NCBI RefSeq assembly: GCF_030867095.1 | Contig: NC_081831.1 | Location: forward strand, 63,130,716-63,194,715 | Source: Alligator mississippiensis | Taxonomy: Eukaryota; Chordata; Crocodylia; Alligatoridae | Length of the DNA: 64,000 bases | Reading direction: 5' to 3' | Part shown: in pieces, positions 46,901-58,900 of the stretch | How the letters are laid out: each line of letters begins with the position of its first letter | How positions within the stretch are numbered: the stretch's first letter is position 1 | Notes under the pieces: generated by a model | The model's database searches: none | The model's input: the letters and a program-made list of their open reading frames with translations, nothing else | What the model was told of the DNA's origin: nothing | Program-made: the position numbers and the translations under genes

Positions 46901-49900
46901 CACAGCCCGGCCCAAGCCACCCCCCACCCTGCACTGGGAAGAACCCGGCACAGCCCCGGCCCAACCCACAGCTGCAGCCCACCCTGCCCTGCGCAGATCC
47001 AGGGGCACACGCCCCCTGTGCCCTCTCAGGGTGTGCGCAGCAGCAGGAGCCACTCCCCCTCCCCTGTGCCCTCCAGACGAGCTGCAGCTCCGTCCTCTGC
47101 CCCGACCCGGCTGTGCAGTGCCTGCTCTAGCCCCTGCCCCACTCCCCCCTCACCGCGGGGGCCTTGATCTGCCCCCCCATGTCCTTCCCTCCTCCCCTTC
47201 CACCACAACAGACTTACCAGTTACACGCAGTTCGCTACGCTGTCGGGCTGTGATCCTCTCCGCTGATGTGCTGCAATGCAGCTGCACACATGCACAGGGC
47301 ATTTTTCAGCCACATCAGGCCAATTTCTGACAGTTAATTTTCTTTATATCAGTGCTGATCCGATATCGGACCAATGTATCAGTGCGCCTCTATTTTACAG
47401 TGTGCCATTAAGTGAGTTACAGACAAAGCCATAGGAGGCTGCAGGTAATTCATTAGCATTTGAACTCTGCTAAAGAATGTGCTCTCTGCCAGTGGCTGGT
47501 CAGCAGCTGCTCCTCCTGGCTGACTTATTCATTCCTATTTCCTTTCTTCCATCCACAAACCACTGCAGCTACATGCTCATGCATGATCCTGGGGTAGTAG
47601 CTTTATTATTGACAATTGGCTGTGTCATTGTCATTAAGTATTGCTTTGAATGTTGACCATTGGCTTTTTGGTTTTAAGTTATAGCAAAACGTTTTGTCCC
47701 TGAAGTGGACTATAACCAGTGCTTTGCCAAACTGGGGTAGTGTTTCATGGAGGCAGTAGGCAAAATGGTTGCAGAGAGGAGGAAAGCAACGGGGAATGGG
47801 GCAGCAGTTTCTCGTGTACTTTACATTTCTGCAGTGCTTTCAACCTGAGGATCTTCAGGCATTGTGTGCCCGATTCAGTTTTACAGCCGCCTGATCAGGT
47901 AGATGGGTTTGAGCTCCCACAGCAGCCTTAGGGGAATGATAGTCCTGTTCTATATCATTAGATACTCTTATGAGCTGTGGCTTAGAGCAGTGGGGGTCAA
48001 CCTTTTTCACAGGCATGCTACAAATTAGCCCCACACATTACCTGAGTAATACTGTGATTCCCTTTCCTATCTGGTCTCCTGCTTTGCTGTCTGTTTCCTG
48101 CTCTATCTGCTGCTGTGCTGCCTACCCCCTCTCTGATCTACCACTTGCCACACACAGAGTCTTCCCTTGTTCTTGTGCCTTAGCTTGGCCACCCTCAGCC
48201 TACAGCATAGTTTCTCAACCTGTGGTATGTGTACCCCTGGGGATATGCGAGACACAGGTGGGGGGTACACGGTTACCCCAACACACTCTGTTTCTTGCCC
48301 TCTTTTCCTCTCCAAACTATGGCAAAAACTTTGGTGCGCCATGCATTGCATGGCACTTTACATTCCCCAGTAATAATTTGGCGTGCCATGCTTTGCGTGG
48401 CACTGGGTTCAGTCCTCCTAGCTTTGGCCAACATCACCTCTAGCCCAGGTACATACTTGAGTTGTGCACCCCTGGTGTGAAAGGTGGCAACCCTACCCAC
48501 ACCAGATCAGACATCTGTCATATCACGGCTTTATATACACAGCCCTTCTTCCAACATATGATACACATTAGTCTGTAAATATAAAATCCCCTGGAAAATT
48601 GAGTGTTGGGGTACTTGTTAAAGTTTTCAGAAGTTAGTGGGTACTCGCTACTTAAAAGGTTGAGAAACACTGGCCTAGAGGACTCTGTTGGATTGAGGTC
48701 CATTATGTTAGTTGCCTTATAGACGTATCTGAAGACTGGTCTTTGTTCTAAGGAATACACATGCTAAGACAAGAAACATCTGCAGTTTTGTGGGAAAGAA
48801 AATAGCAGCCCTTCTATAGATACTGAATGCAGATATCAGTTAGCAAAATCAATATCAATAAGCTTTTTCTAATAATCAGAACTATGAAAACTGACAACTG
48901 TTTTCCATGTGCCTTTCATCCTGGCCAGTTAGCTGCGTCTTAAAGGCACTGTGCTGCCAGGAGAGCCTGAGGAAGTGTTAGGTAGTAGCTTTCCCCTCTG
49001 GAAAAAGGCATGAAAATCTCAGCATGGAAAGGTGGCTGATGGATACTTGAGGAAGCTAGTAAGGTGAGATACTGGGGGGAGAGTTGTGAATGGCTTTAGA
49101 GAGAACAATAAAGCCGTGTTTAAAGTGAAATGGGGTTCACTGGAGGGTTTCAGTATGGCAAGTGATGCATTTGCCTTAGGCAAAAAGGAATCTTAGTGGA
49201 TGGAGTTGCTGTAACTGAGAAGCTGTGCACTTGGGTATGATCACACACATTGTCTCTATAATGTTGCCTTATTGGTGCACTTATCCTTTTGATGATATCT
49301 ATTCAGGGTTTTGTTGCAAGGCGATTAGAGGATTAAACTCCTGTATATACTCCCCTATGCTCCACGCAGAGCATGAAGGAGCCACAGAACAGCTGGCAGT
49401 ATCCAGTAGGATCCTTGAAATCACAAATTTGCCACTTAGCTTGGGAGTCCCCCAACTCTGTCTGAATTGCTGCTCTAGGTTTCATGCCCCCTTAGATGTC
49501 CCCTCTCTCATCTTCTGCTCCATTTTCTCTGCTGTGCAAGAGAATCAGGAATGCTTAGCCCTGGAAATATGTTTCCAAGTCAATCCAGAACATAGTTCAG
49601 TGCTTAGAATTAGTCTTCTCCAAATCTCAGAACATGGAGCTGATTGTAGCTGTGCGTGGCCTTTCAGAGGCATCGCTGTTTTGAAGCTGCTGTCCTATTT
49701 CTGCTTAATATCACTGTAGGCAGTGGGGGAGCTGGATGTGCGTCAGCCCAATTAAAACACTGGGAGCTGATGACATGATAGGGAACTGGTGGCCTTAGGG
49801 CTGCAGACCTGAGCACTCTCGGGGTTCTGCAGCACTTACTTTCTGCCAGTGGCGTCACAGAGCTACGCTAACATTTCCCCTCTAAATTATTTATGCCACA

Positions 49901-52900
49901 TAGCTTTTTTTATAAGCACATCATGCTGTATCTTGCTGTGAATATTTCATGTGGGTGCTTGGAAGAATTTTCTCCTGGCTGAATTCAGCATCTAAGCTGT
50001 GCCTGATCTTTGCTAGCGTGGGGCAAAATAGACAGTTGGTGAGTGGGATGGGATTCAGAGGCAGCCCTATCAATTAAAACTTTGCCAGTGTACCTGTGTC
50101 TGGGCACCAGGCTGGAGTTCTGTAGAGTGAGAAGGGAGGAAACAAGCCTCTAGGAGTTGTGTGTGTTTGAGCAGAAAGTTACACAACACTCTCGTTTTTG
50201 GTAGTTGGAGGTGGTGACATCCAGTCCTAAGACAGGGCTACTGCTGAGCCTGGAACATACAGCAGACATCTGGAAGTGGGTTAGAGACAGTCCATGGAGT
50301 GTCAGATCAGAGAGCCCTAGTAACTTGCAACCTAGAGCTGCAAAAGAAAATTGCAGTTATTATTTTTCAGCTGTTTTTGTTCATTTTCTTAATTATTGGA
50401 ACTTCTTATCATTTGTTTTCTTGGTTTGGGGGGGATCTGGATTGATTGCTTGAGACATGAAGGGCATGTAGAGCTTTTCAGCTCTAGGTTACTTGGTTTT
50501 AGGCCAGATCATGACCATCTAATGGCTTGAAAAGTAATGTTTCTTGGTGCAGATATGGAAGAGAGAGTCCAGTGCATCATTATGTGTGCTATTGAACAGC
50601 TCTTATATGACACACAAGAGGAATCTCAGTGGCCTTTTATAGCACCTGTAAAACATTTTGGACCCTCTGAATAAACAGCAGGGATAAGGACACAGTATTG
50701 CTGGGCATGTGGGTCTTCACAAAAATGCCTCACAGGAGGAGAAACAGTAGAATAGTTTGGGATATATTTATTTATTTAATAATGTTTCCAGTCTTGTAAA
50801 AATATCCCAGGGGAGAGGACTGCAGGATGGATGTGCAGGCTGGATTCCCATTACCCTACATGACTCTCTGCTGCTTTGCAGTCGTGACTCAGACTGCAAA
50901 GGCAGATCAGAACAATCATTGTTGGTCTTTCAGTAAAAGAGGCAAAACAATCTGGGCTGCAAGGCAGCGAGGCATTGCATCACTATGGATAGCTGAGACA
51001 CAAAATGCAAATTCCATTTCAAAGTAAAGTCTGGGAGCTAGGAGTTTATCACCAGTTACTTGTGCAGGGCTATCTTGTGACCTGCTGGCTAGTAATAGAA
51101 ACCATTCAGCATAGATTTCATTTCCACCTTTCACTGATTTCACTGCTGAGAGCTTCCCTCAGCGTTTCACAGCAGTGACGTGGTGCCGTGGCTAGATGAC
51201 AGATAAGGAGCCAGGTGTAGCCTACACCCTAAAGAAGCCTAAAAAGAGGGAGGAAAACCTTCCATTTCAACTATGTCACTTGTGCTAGGCTCCAGAAAAA
51301 TACCCCCGATTACGTGATGCGTCTTTTTTATTTTATGGTTTCTAAGCCTTATTAACAAAATGTTGTTGCCAGATTCTATTACGCAGCTGTCTTCCTTATC
51401 ACCTTACACTGCCCAGGGCTTTTTATGGTTCTCTGAAATTCAGGCTCCAAATAGCAAGACCAGGAAAAGAGCCAAATGGGAGAAGCCGGTTTCTGTGACT
51501 CTCAAAATGCTGTGGTTTGTGTCTCCAGTCCTTTCGTGGTATTGTGAGTGACCCCAGGGATCAAATAGCAACCTGAAACTCGCTGCACTGCTATGCAGGG
51601 AATTCCCCTGGGGAACCACCTCTATGGGGTGGGATTGTGAAATAACTACTTTCTGCAGAACACCAGAGCCCACAGCCATGACGCTGCTGGAAAGAGATTT
51701 CACAATTGCATTAAACTGCTTTGGAACTTTTCACCCTCTGATACATTTTTCTCCAAGCCTTTTTTAATGGGAGAGTTTCTTTCCTGTAAGTGCTGATTTC
51801 ACAATTGCAGCCTTTGAGCCAACTCTGGTAGTCAGGCTTGGGGAAAGTAACTCGCTTTCCAGAACAAGACAACTTTTCCGTGGATGCCTTAGTGCAGATC
51901 TTTTGGACCCCCGTTCCTATTCCTGAGGATAGCCTTAGAGAGAGGCCGGAGCCCAGTCCTAGACGGGAGAAGACCATAAGGCACAGGAAGATGTGGACGC
52001 TTTCTCTGCAGGCTTCAGAGCACAGGGATGGTGCTTCTCATCTAGTCACAACTGCCTGTTACTTTACTTTCACACAGGAGACATGCTGACCACACCCAGA
52101 GAACTGAAAGTGAAGCAGTGCGAAGTGGAGAATCTTTTTATCTTAAAATACAAACTTTAGATTTGGAGATAGAAGCTTTGGGCTGGCAGGGCAGAGACAT
52201 CTGCCTCCCTGCAGCTTCCATCAAAATCCCTGTAAAAAGGTTTGCATCTATGTTCACCAAAGATAATGTAATATTTTTCTTCTACTGGCACCATTCTGGC
52301 AACCACTGCTAGTGCCCCTGCCACAGCTGTGTCCCTTGTAAGCAGTCTGCATACCAACCTCTAGTCTGCTATGGGAGGGGCTGTAGAAAACAGTTCTGGG
52401 TTGTTTTGTGCTTCAGTGTCCTCCCAGAACACGTGATCCATTCCTATCCCTGGCATCCGTGGGTGAAAGCTTCTGGTTGTGGCAGCTGCTAATTCAGGAA
52501 CAAACACATCATTTTAGAAAACAATTTGAAATCAGGGGGATTTTTTTACTTCCTTGAATCAAGCCAGCCGATAGGACTGGAGCTGATTTAGCTAGGCATG
52601 GAAGGCTGGTCTGTTGCCTTGGTTTCCTCATCCAAGAGTAGGTCCTAGGCCCTTGCAGTGTGTAGGAGAACAGAACGATGGGAAACTATCATTGAAATAA
52701 GCCACTGAATAGATCAAAAAGGGCATAATGTAAATAGAAGCAAAAATACTGTGTTTAATGTATCTGCACTCAGTTTTGAACCAGGATAGCATAGGTGCTA
52801 TAAGAGGAATTGGCTGAGCAGCTGTCTTCTGGTGAATTGGGCCCTTGCAATGTGATTTACATTGGGTACCTACAAATACCTAGTTGCTTTTGAATTTTGC

Positions 52901-55900
52901 CCTGTATACATAATGTAAAAGTATGCTAATGTCGCTAGAGCTGGTTACAACTTGGAATTTACATTTGGGGAAATTCTGATGTTTGAAAGTTGCCATTCTC
53001 ACGAAAGGAAACTCCCAATATCTTTCATTTTGGAAAAATACCATTTGGGTTCCCTTTTTTTTTGTCCTGAAATGGGACATCAGAGCTTCAACCTGATGTT
53101 TGCGAGTCAGTGCTTCTGGGTAACCTGCTGTGCTGTGGGGAACCAGGAGGCCGGGGAGGTTGCAAACAGTCAGCCAGATGAGCAAGCAGGAACTCGGGCA
53201 GGGTTTCACTTGCAGAACCTCGTGCCTTCCATTAACAAAAAATCGGCTTGAGCAAATCTGCATTTTCCCTTGAAACTGCATTTTGTTGGGAAACCAGTGC
53301 TCGTTACTCAGTTGCTTAATGGAACTGACTGGAATCATGGGATATGTCACCAGGCATGAAGGCAGCTGCATTTGTAGAAGTGTCTTGTGGCGATGCCTCA
53401 TGCTGGCTGGTACGCAGCATTTGGGCTAGTTGGGAACTGCTGGCTGGCTCCTGCCTCTAGGACAAAACCTTTGCGCTCTGGCCTCCAAAATGCATTCTCT
53501 CTCCTGGGTGGAAGTGAGGGGGGAAGAACTGATGTTCTGAGAAATGAAGGGGCATAGGATGAATCAGAAAGGCAGAGCCAGGGCTGGGATTTAGGTTGCC
53601 CTGGCTTCCTGATCAGTCCTTCACATCATACTTTTCCTCTTTCTATTTTTATTCCAAAGATTAGAAATACAAACCCTTAAAGAATACCGACTGCTATATT
53701 TATAGTCAAGGGGAGGCTGTACCTATTTCCAGCTGCAGAAATGCTCTGAGTGGTGACATTTCTCTTCCTCCTACAGGTCTTACTTGAGAGTCAAGAGTAA
53801 TTAAAAGCAGCTCCCAGAAAAGAATCTTGCCTCTGTCTTTTACCTTCTGCATAAAAAATTGTATGTTACTGTGCAAAAAATGAAAATAAGACCCCGTCAC
53901 ACTCTGGTTCTCATTGATCTTTATATAGCAACGCAAATGCTGTACTTTTAGCATGGGCTCACTCCTCCTCTCAATGCCAGCCTGCTTTAATGGGAGTCTT
54001 CCAGAAATGGGCTGCATGTGAATAGCCACTGCATCCCTGAAGCTTTAAGGAACTGAATCAAAACCCTGCGTCTTGCTTTTGGCTGGTGAGGTTCTGCCAG
54101 TCGCCCCTTGAAACTGAGGAGATGAGAAATGGTGCTTGCACATCAACAGTGAGGCGAGCACAAGTGCTTTAAATAGAAAAAGTTGCTTTAAAAACTGGAA
54201 TGTGTACAGGTTCAATATGTAAGGAGCTAATGTTTTGAATGCCCCTATGTTAATTGGAGCTGCTCCATGCGGTCGATTGCTCTTCTTCAATGTGGTATTA
54301 CAGCACTTCAGGACAGTGTTATGAGCATCACATACACCTCAGTGCTCCTGTTTCCCTGTAGACTTCCTGGACGTGCCAGGATTTACAAAAGACTGACCCT
54401 CTCCCTTTCTCCTTTGAGAAGACAAGGCATTATCAGATTTCCTTCTCTATTTTGAAAGAAGCTTAATAAAAATAAAAGCTTTTTTTGTTTCTTAGAAAAT
54501 ATACATTCCATCCTTACACCATAGGAAACATGTTAATTGGGAGGAGAAAGAGCTTCAAATTGAAAACACATTAATTTACAAGTTTGGGCATTGCAGAGAC
54601 TGGGAAGGTGGTGGGGGCGGTCCAGTACCCAGTTCCAGTATATTGTGCTACTCAGGTAATCATCTCTGTCACTTGCTATGCCCATGTGACTCTGAGTACA
54701 ACTCACTGTTACATTGCTCTGCATAGAGTGTGCACACACTGGGTGCAGGGAATTAGGTGTCTTTCCATGTCTGGAAGCTAGTTCTGCTTTTAATGTAAAG
54801 TCTCCTAAAACTTCTGTGCTTGAGGGAGCTGTGACCCAGCAGCCTTCCTGAGTCAGGTGTGCTTGCATCACTCTTGTTTGAATGGTTGCCACATTGAGGG
54901 TGGCATGTTCATGGAGGTAGCCTGGAACAATTAGTGAGAAGCCGTCATTAAGTGTAAGAATACAGTAATTATCCCAACACAGATCCCAAAAGAGAAAAAG
55001 CTACATTGGAATTTGATCTGTAAGGCAAGTCACAGTCTGCTGCTGGCCTTCATAAATGTTGGCTTCTCCTGAGTCACCTCATTACTGCACGAGCAGTTGT
55101 ATATGCTATGTCTGCCCACAAAGACTTTTTTAGCTGGGCTTAAGTTCATAGAGTCCCACATCAGCTATAACTATCTTACCTGCGTGTTCAGGTTTGAGGG
55201 CCCTTCCACCCCTCCCCATCACAAAATACAATGGAGTTTCAGACACCATCCTCTAGCAAAGCACGTCTCCTTAACTCTAGTTCTGTCCCTGCAGCTCCAA
55301 AGAGAGCATGGCAGAGATGCCAGTTCCTTCCTGGAGTCATTCAGTGTTTGAAAATGGCGGATAAACACTATTCTCAATGCTGTCTCGTGTGTTACCAAAT
55401 AACGAACTTGACTTCCAGTGCTGGGTAGTTGTAGATATTTATACATAAATCTTCTGCTGGGCCTTACTACCGAGCATAGTCGAACTTAGATAGGTTGTTC
55501 TTTCTCTAGTCGGTGGAACCAATTCCTCCTGCTTGCATCTGGACCTGGCCTTGGGCTGTGAGCTGCTGGTCTCTTAAACTATGGTTAAGTGTGATTGCCA
55601 TGTGGATGTGAGACTCCAGGCACAGTAGAAAATTACAGCGGTGATTCAGACAGGAGGTTCTGATAGTTTGGACCAGCATCTTACCATGGCATGTTGCCAG
55701 AGGTGCAAAAGACAACATGTCTCTGATGTGACTAAATGCAGTTGTCTTGGCTGCTTGTGGTCCTTATAAACCTTGGTTGAGATATCGAGAGCACTGCAGG
55801 GGACTGAGATCTCTATTGTCAGTTATAGATATTTCACTGCAACAGAAGATATGACTAAATCCCCTGCACTATATTTGACATCTTAGTGCCAGTGAATTTC

Positions 55901-58900
55901 CACCCCCATCAGTGTAGGTGTCATTTCAATGTCCTGGCCAAGGAACAGTTGTATAATTGCACTTTCCTTCCAATTTCAACGGATACAGTGTCATCACTAC
56001 CAGCCAAAGCTGGCTAAGTATTTTGTGCCCTGTTAAGCTGTTGCTTAAGCTGTTCATTAACTAAATGAACCCATGTATACAGCTTGCAGTGTTTCAGGGG
56101 CATGATACGAGATGCTTCAGAAATGTAAGGACTGACTGGGACTTCCAATTTCTCTAGGGATGCGGTAGCTGAAGTGCTGCTGGAGGACGGCTTTCTCATC
56201 CCAACGGTGGAGCACCTGGACACTTTAAATATCAAGTCTGATGGTGAATGCCTACTTTATTTTCTCTACTGAATTGTTGGCCTCTCTGAAAATCCTAACT
56301 CACGGGTTTCCCAGTGGGTGGTCTCTGGTTTCCCGAATTTTATTACACTGGCAGAGCTTTATTGCTTTCCTTCATGCAAACCCTTTTATAGTATCTTTTT
56401 AGACAAAATAGCTCTTACTTATGTGTGAGCTGAGCTTAAGTTGGCAAAGGATGAGCAAAACAGAGGTAGGTTTTCCTGTGGTTTACAGCATGATTCAATC
56501 AGGCATCCTACTTTCTGCTTTTGCTGAAATATTGTGTTAATTATCCGTTCATTGCTTTTCCTATTTCTTCTCTTGTTATGGTTCTCAGTGAGAGTAGGGT
56601 GCCTGGAATAAAGTGCAGGACTACTGAACTCAGTACCCTTTGACCCAAGCACTGCACCAGTTGTCATGTCGAAAGTATTTCTGTTTAATTATAATTTTTT
56701 TTATATAGAAACCAAAGAGTTGCTGGACGTCCCTCAGCTATTTTACTGTTTCTGGCAGCCTCTGCTCAAGGGTCTCCATTCCCAAGACTTTACACAGGCC
56801 TTGATAGAGAAAATGTTTGCTAACCTGAAACAGTGCTCTGAATCTTCAGAACTCCGGTCTCAGTACCTGATCAACTGGATTGCTGAACTCTTGACTGCAA
56901 GCACCAAAGTTAAAGCCAGTGAGTGAATGCCTTCAGGTTTACTGAAACTGAATTTAAGATCCTCTCCTGTACAGTCTCAAGAGAGAGAAAGTCAACAACA
57001 CTTGCAAGCTGGAAATGCAGGGATTCTAATTATTAAACAGGCTCCATAAATTTATAATGGCTTTCAGGATTGACAGATGAAGACAACTGCATTCAGTCCG
57101 CTGCAGTGGATGGAAATAATTTTTATTAAAAAATGCATGACGGCTTCATTAAGACTTGAAAATGTGGTGATTTTCCCAGGGTGGGAGCATAGAATTATAG
57201 AGAAGTTGGGCTGAAAGGGACCTCAGGTGGCTATCTAGTCCAACCCCGTGCTCAAGGCAGGATCACCTGTATCCAAACTATCTTATTACAAATCCAAACT
57301 ATCCTATTACAAATACCTGTCTAGCCTATTTTTAAAACTATACAACCAACTCTGCCACACAGATACCTGGCATATTTCCCAAAACCTCAGACACCTTCAC
57401 CTGGCACAAGTAAAGCAGGGGAATGAGGGCACTGTCAGTGTCTTGCCACTATAAGGACAGAAAGTGGTAGTTAAAAATACACTTGACAGAACTAAGTAAG
57501 AGGAACATTTCCTCACTGCAGAGAAAGACGAAAAACCCATAGTCCATTCTGCTAAAATTCCTTCTTGATTCCCAGATGTGGCCTGACCCTGAGTGGAGGT
57601 GCAAGAACCTCTGCGTTTTTTTAGTCCCAGCAAGAGCTTTGGCACACCCCAGTCAAAACCCCAAGTCTTGACAGCAGCTAATGCCCAGTTCTTCTGAGGA
57701 ATGTGAAAAAAACCCTTGACACCTCTAGCAACAAGAGGGGAAAAAATCCTCCCCAGTCCCATGTCGAGGTCAGCAAAGCTCAGAAGAGAGAAAACTAGAC
57801 GCTTCCCCCCCCTGCTGTGCAACCCAGGGACCATAACCTGGTTCTAGACAGATGACATCTTGACTGGAGAGCTAGCATTCCCCTTTTTTGTCATCCTACC
57901 CCTTCCATGAACTTATCCTGGTTCCTTAAATCTTTAAATCCTGCAAACGAGATATCAAAACTGGCAAATCTGTACTGTTTTGCTCTGGAAGCAGCTGCAT
58001 TTTTGGGTTTGTCTACACTAGAAGAGCTGCTGCTCTTCCAGCTATGCCAGCTTTGTTATGTGGGCAGAGTGCCCTTGTAGAGATGCAGCATATGCCCACA
58101 GGAGTTGTTTTTGCACAGCTATACCACGTCCCTGAATGACATAAGGAAAGCAAACAGAAACCCTTTTCTGTCTCCATAGTTGTATCCATGCCAGGGGTTT
58201 CATCTGCGTAGCTACACAGGCTGGAGGCTGTGGTGTGTGTTTTGTTCCCTCCAAACACCCCCCTTTTTCCTCCACCCACATACATGTAGCTGTTATAGCT
58301 GTGCTGCCAAACCTTAATAGCATAGACCTGACCTCAGAATTGGGTGGAAGAGCGACCTGCAAAATGCCTTAGTCCTAGCTATTAAGGAGAGTAGTGGCTT
58401 AAAAAATGTCAAGGCGTGGGTACAACCAGTGCATTTCTTCTTTGTGAAACTCCCTCTCTTCCCTGTCTTCCTTTTTCTAGGGAAGAAAATGGAATCCTGT
58501 TACCAGAGTCAGAAAAGGAAGCTGTTTCTCCGCAGAATCCCTTTGCAGTGGCTAAAGCTCATTGATAATTGCTTGGGAGCTCCCTGCTGGGCAACTCCCC
58601 ACCTCCTTCGGCTGTAAGTGACCCCATGACTTGGGGAAAAGCATCGGGAGCAGGAAGCAGAGTTCTGTGGTGTCTCTTGACTGTCCAGTATGTTGTTATG
58701 ACCAATAGTTCCTTCCACTTCTTTCACTTCTGTGGAAAATTTGGTTTATATAACGCATATTGTTCCTGCTCTTTTCCCTCACTGTGATATGAAAGAGGAA
58801 AAAGCAGAACTTTTCAGGGTGTTTCCTTTGCAAGGAAAAACTATAAATGTGCTGTAGAACAAAACTTTCTCTCATATCACTGACTTCTAAACATTCAAGA

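Noticed and set aside
46461-47053. Long Pro/Gly-rich frames on both strands
   Set aside because: They arise from the GC-rich inverted repeat of the hAT-like element.
48673-56157. A hidden gene in the large LAS1L intron 7
   Set aside because: I looked for family motifs in both strands and found none; all frames are short or unrecognised.
57397-57834. 145-codon minus-strand frame
   Set aside because: Contained in a CR1 3' region; no domain recognised.
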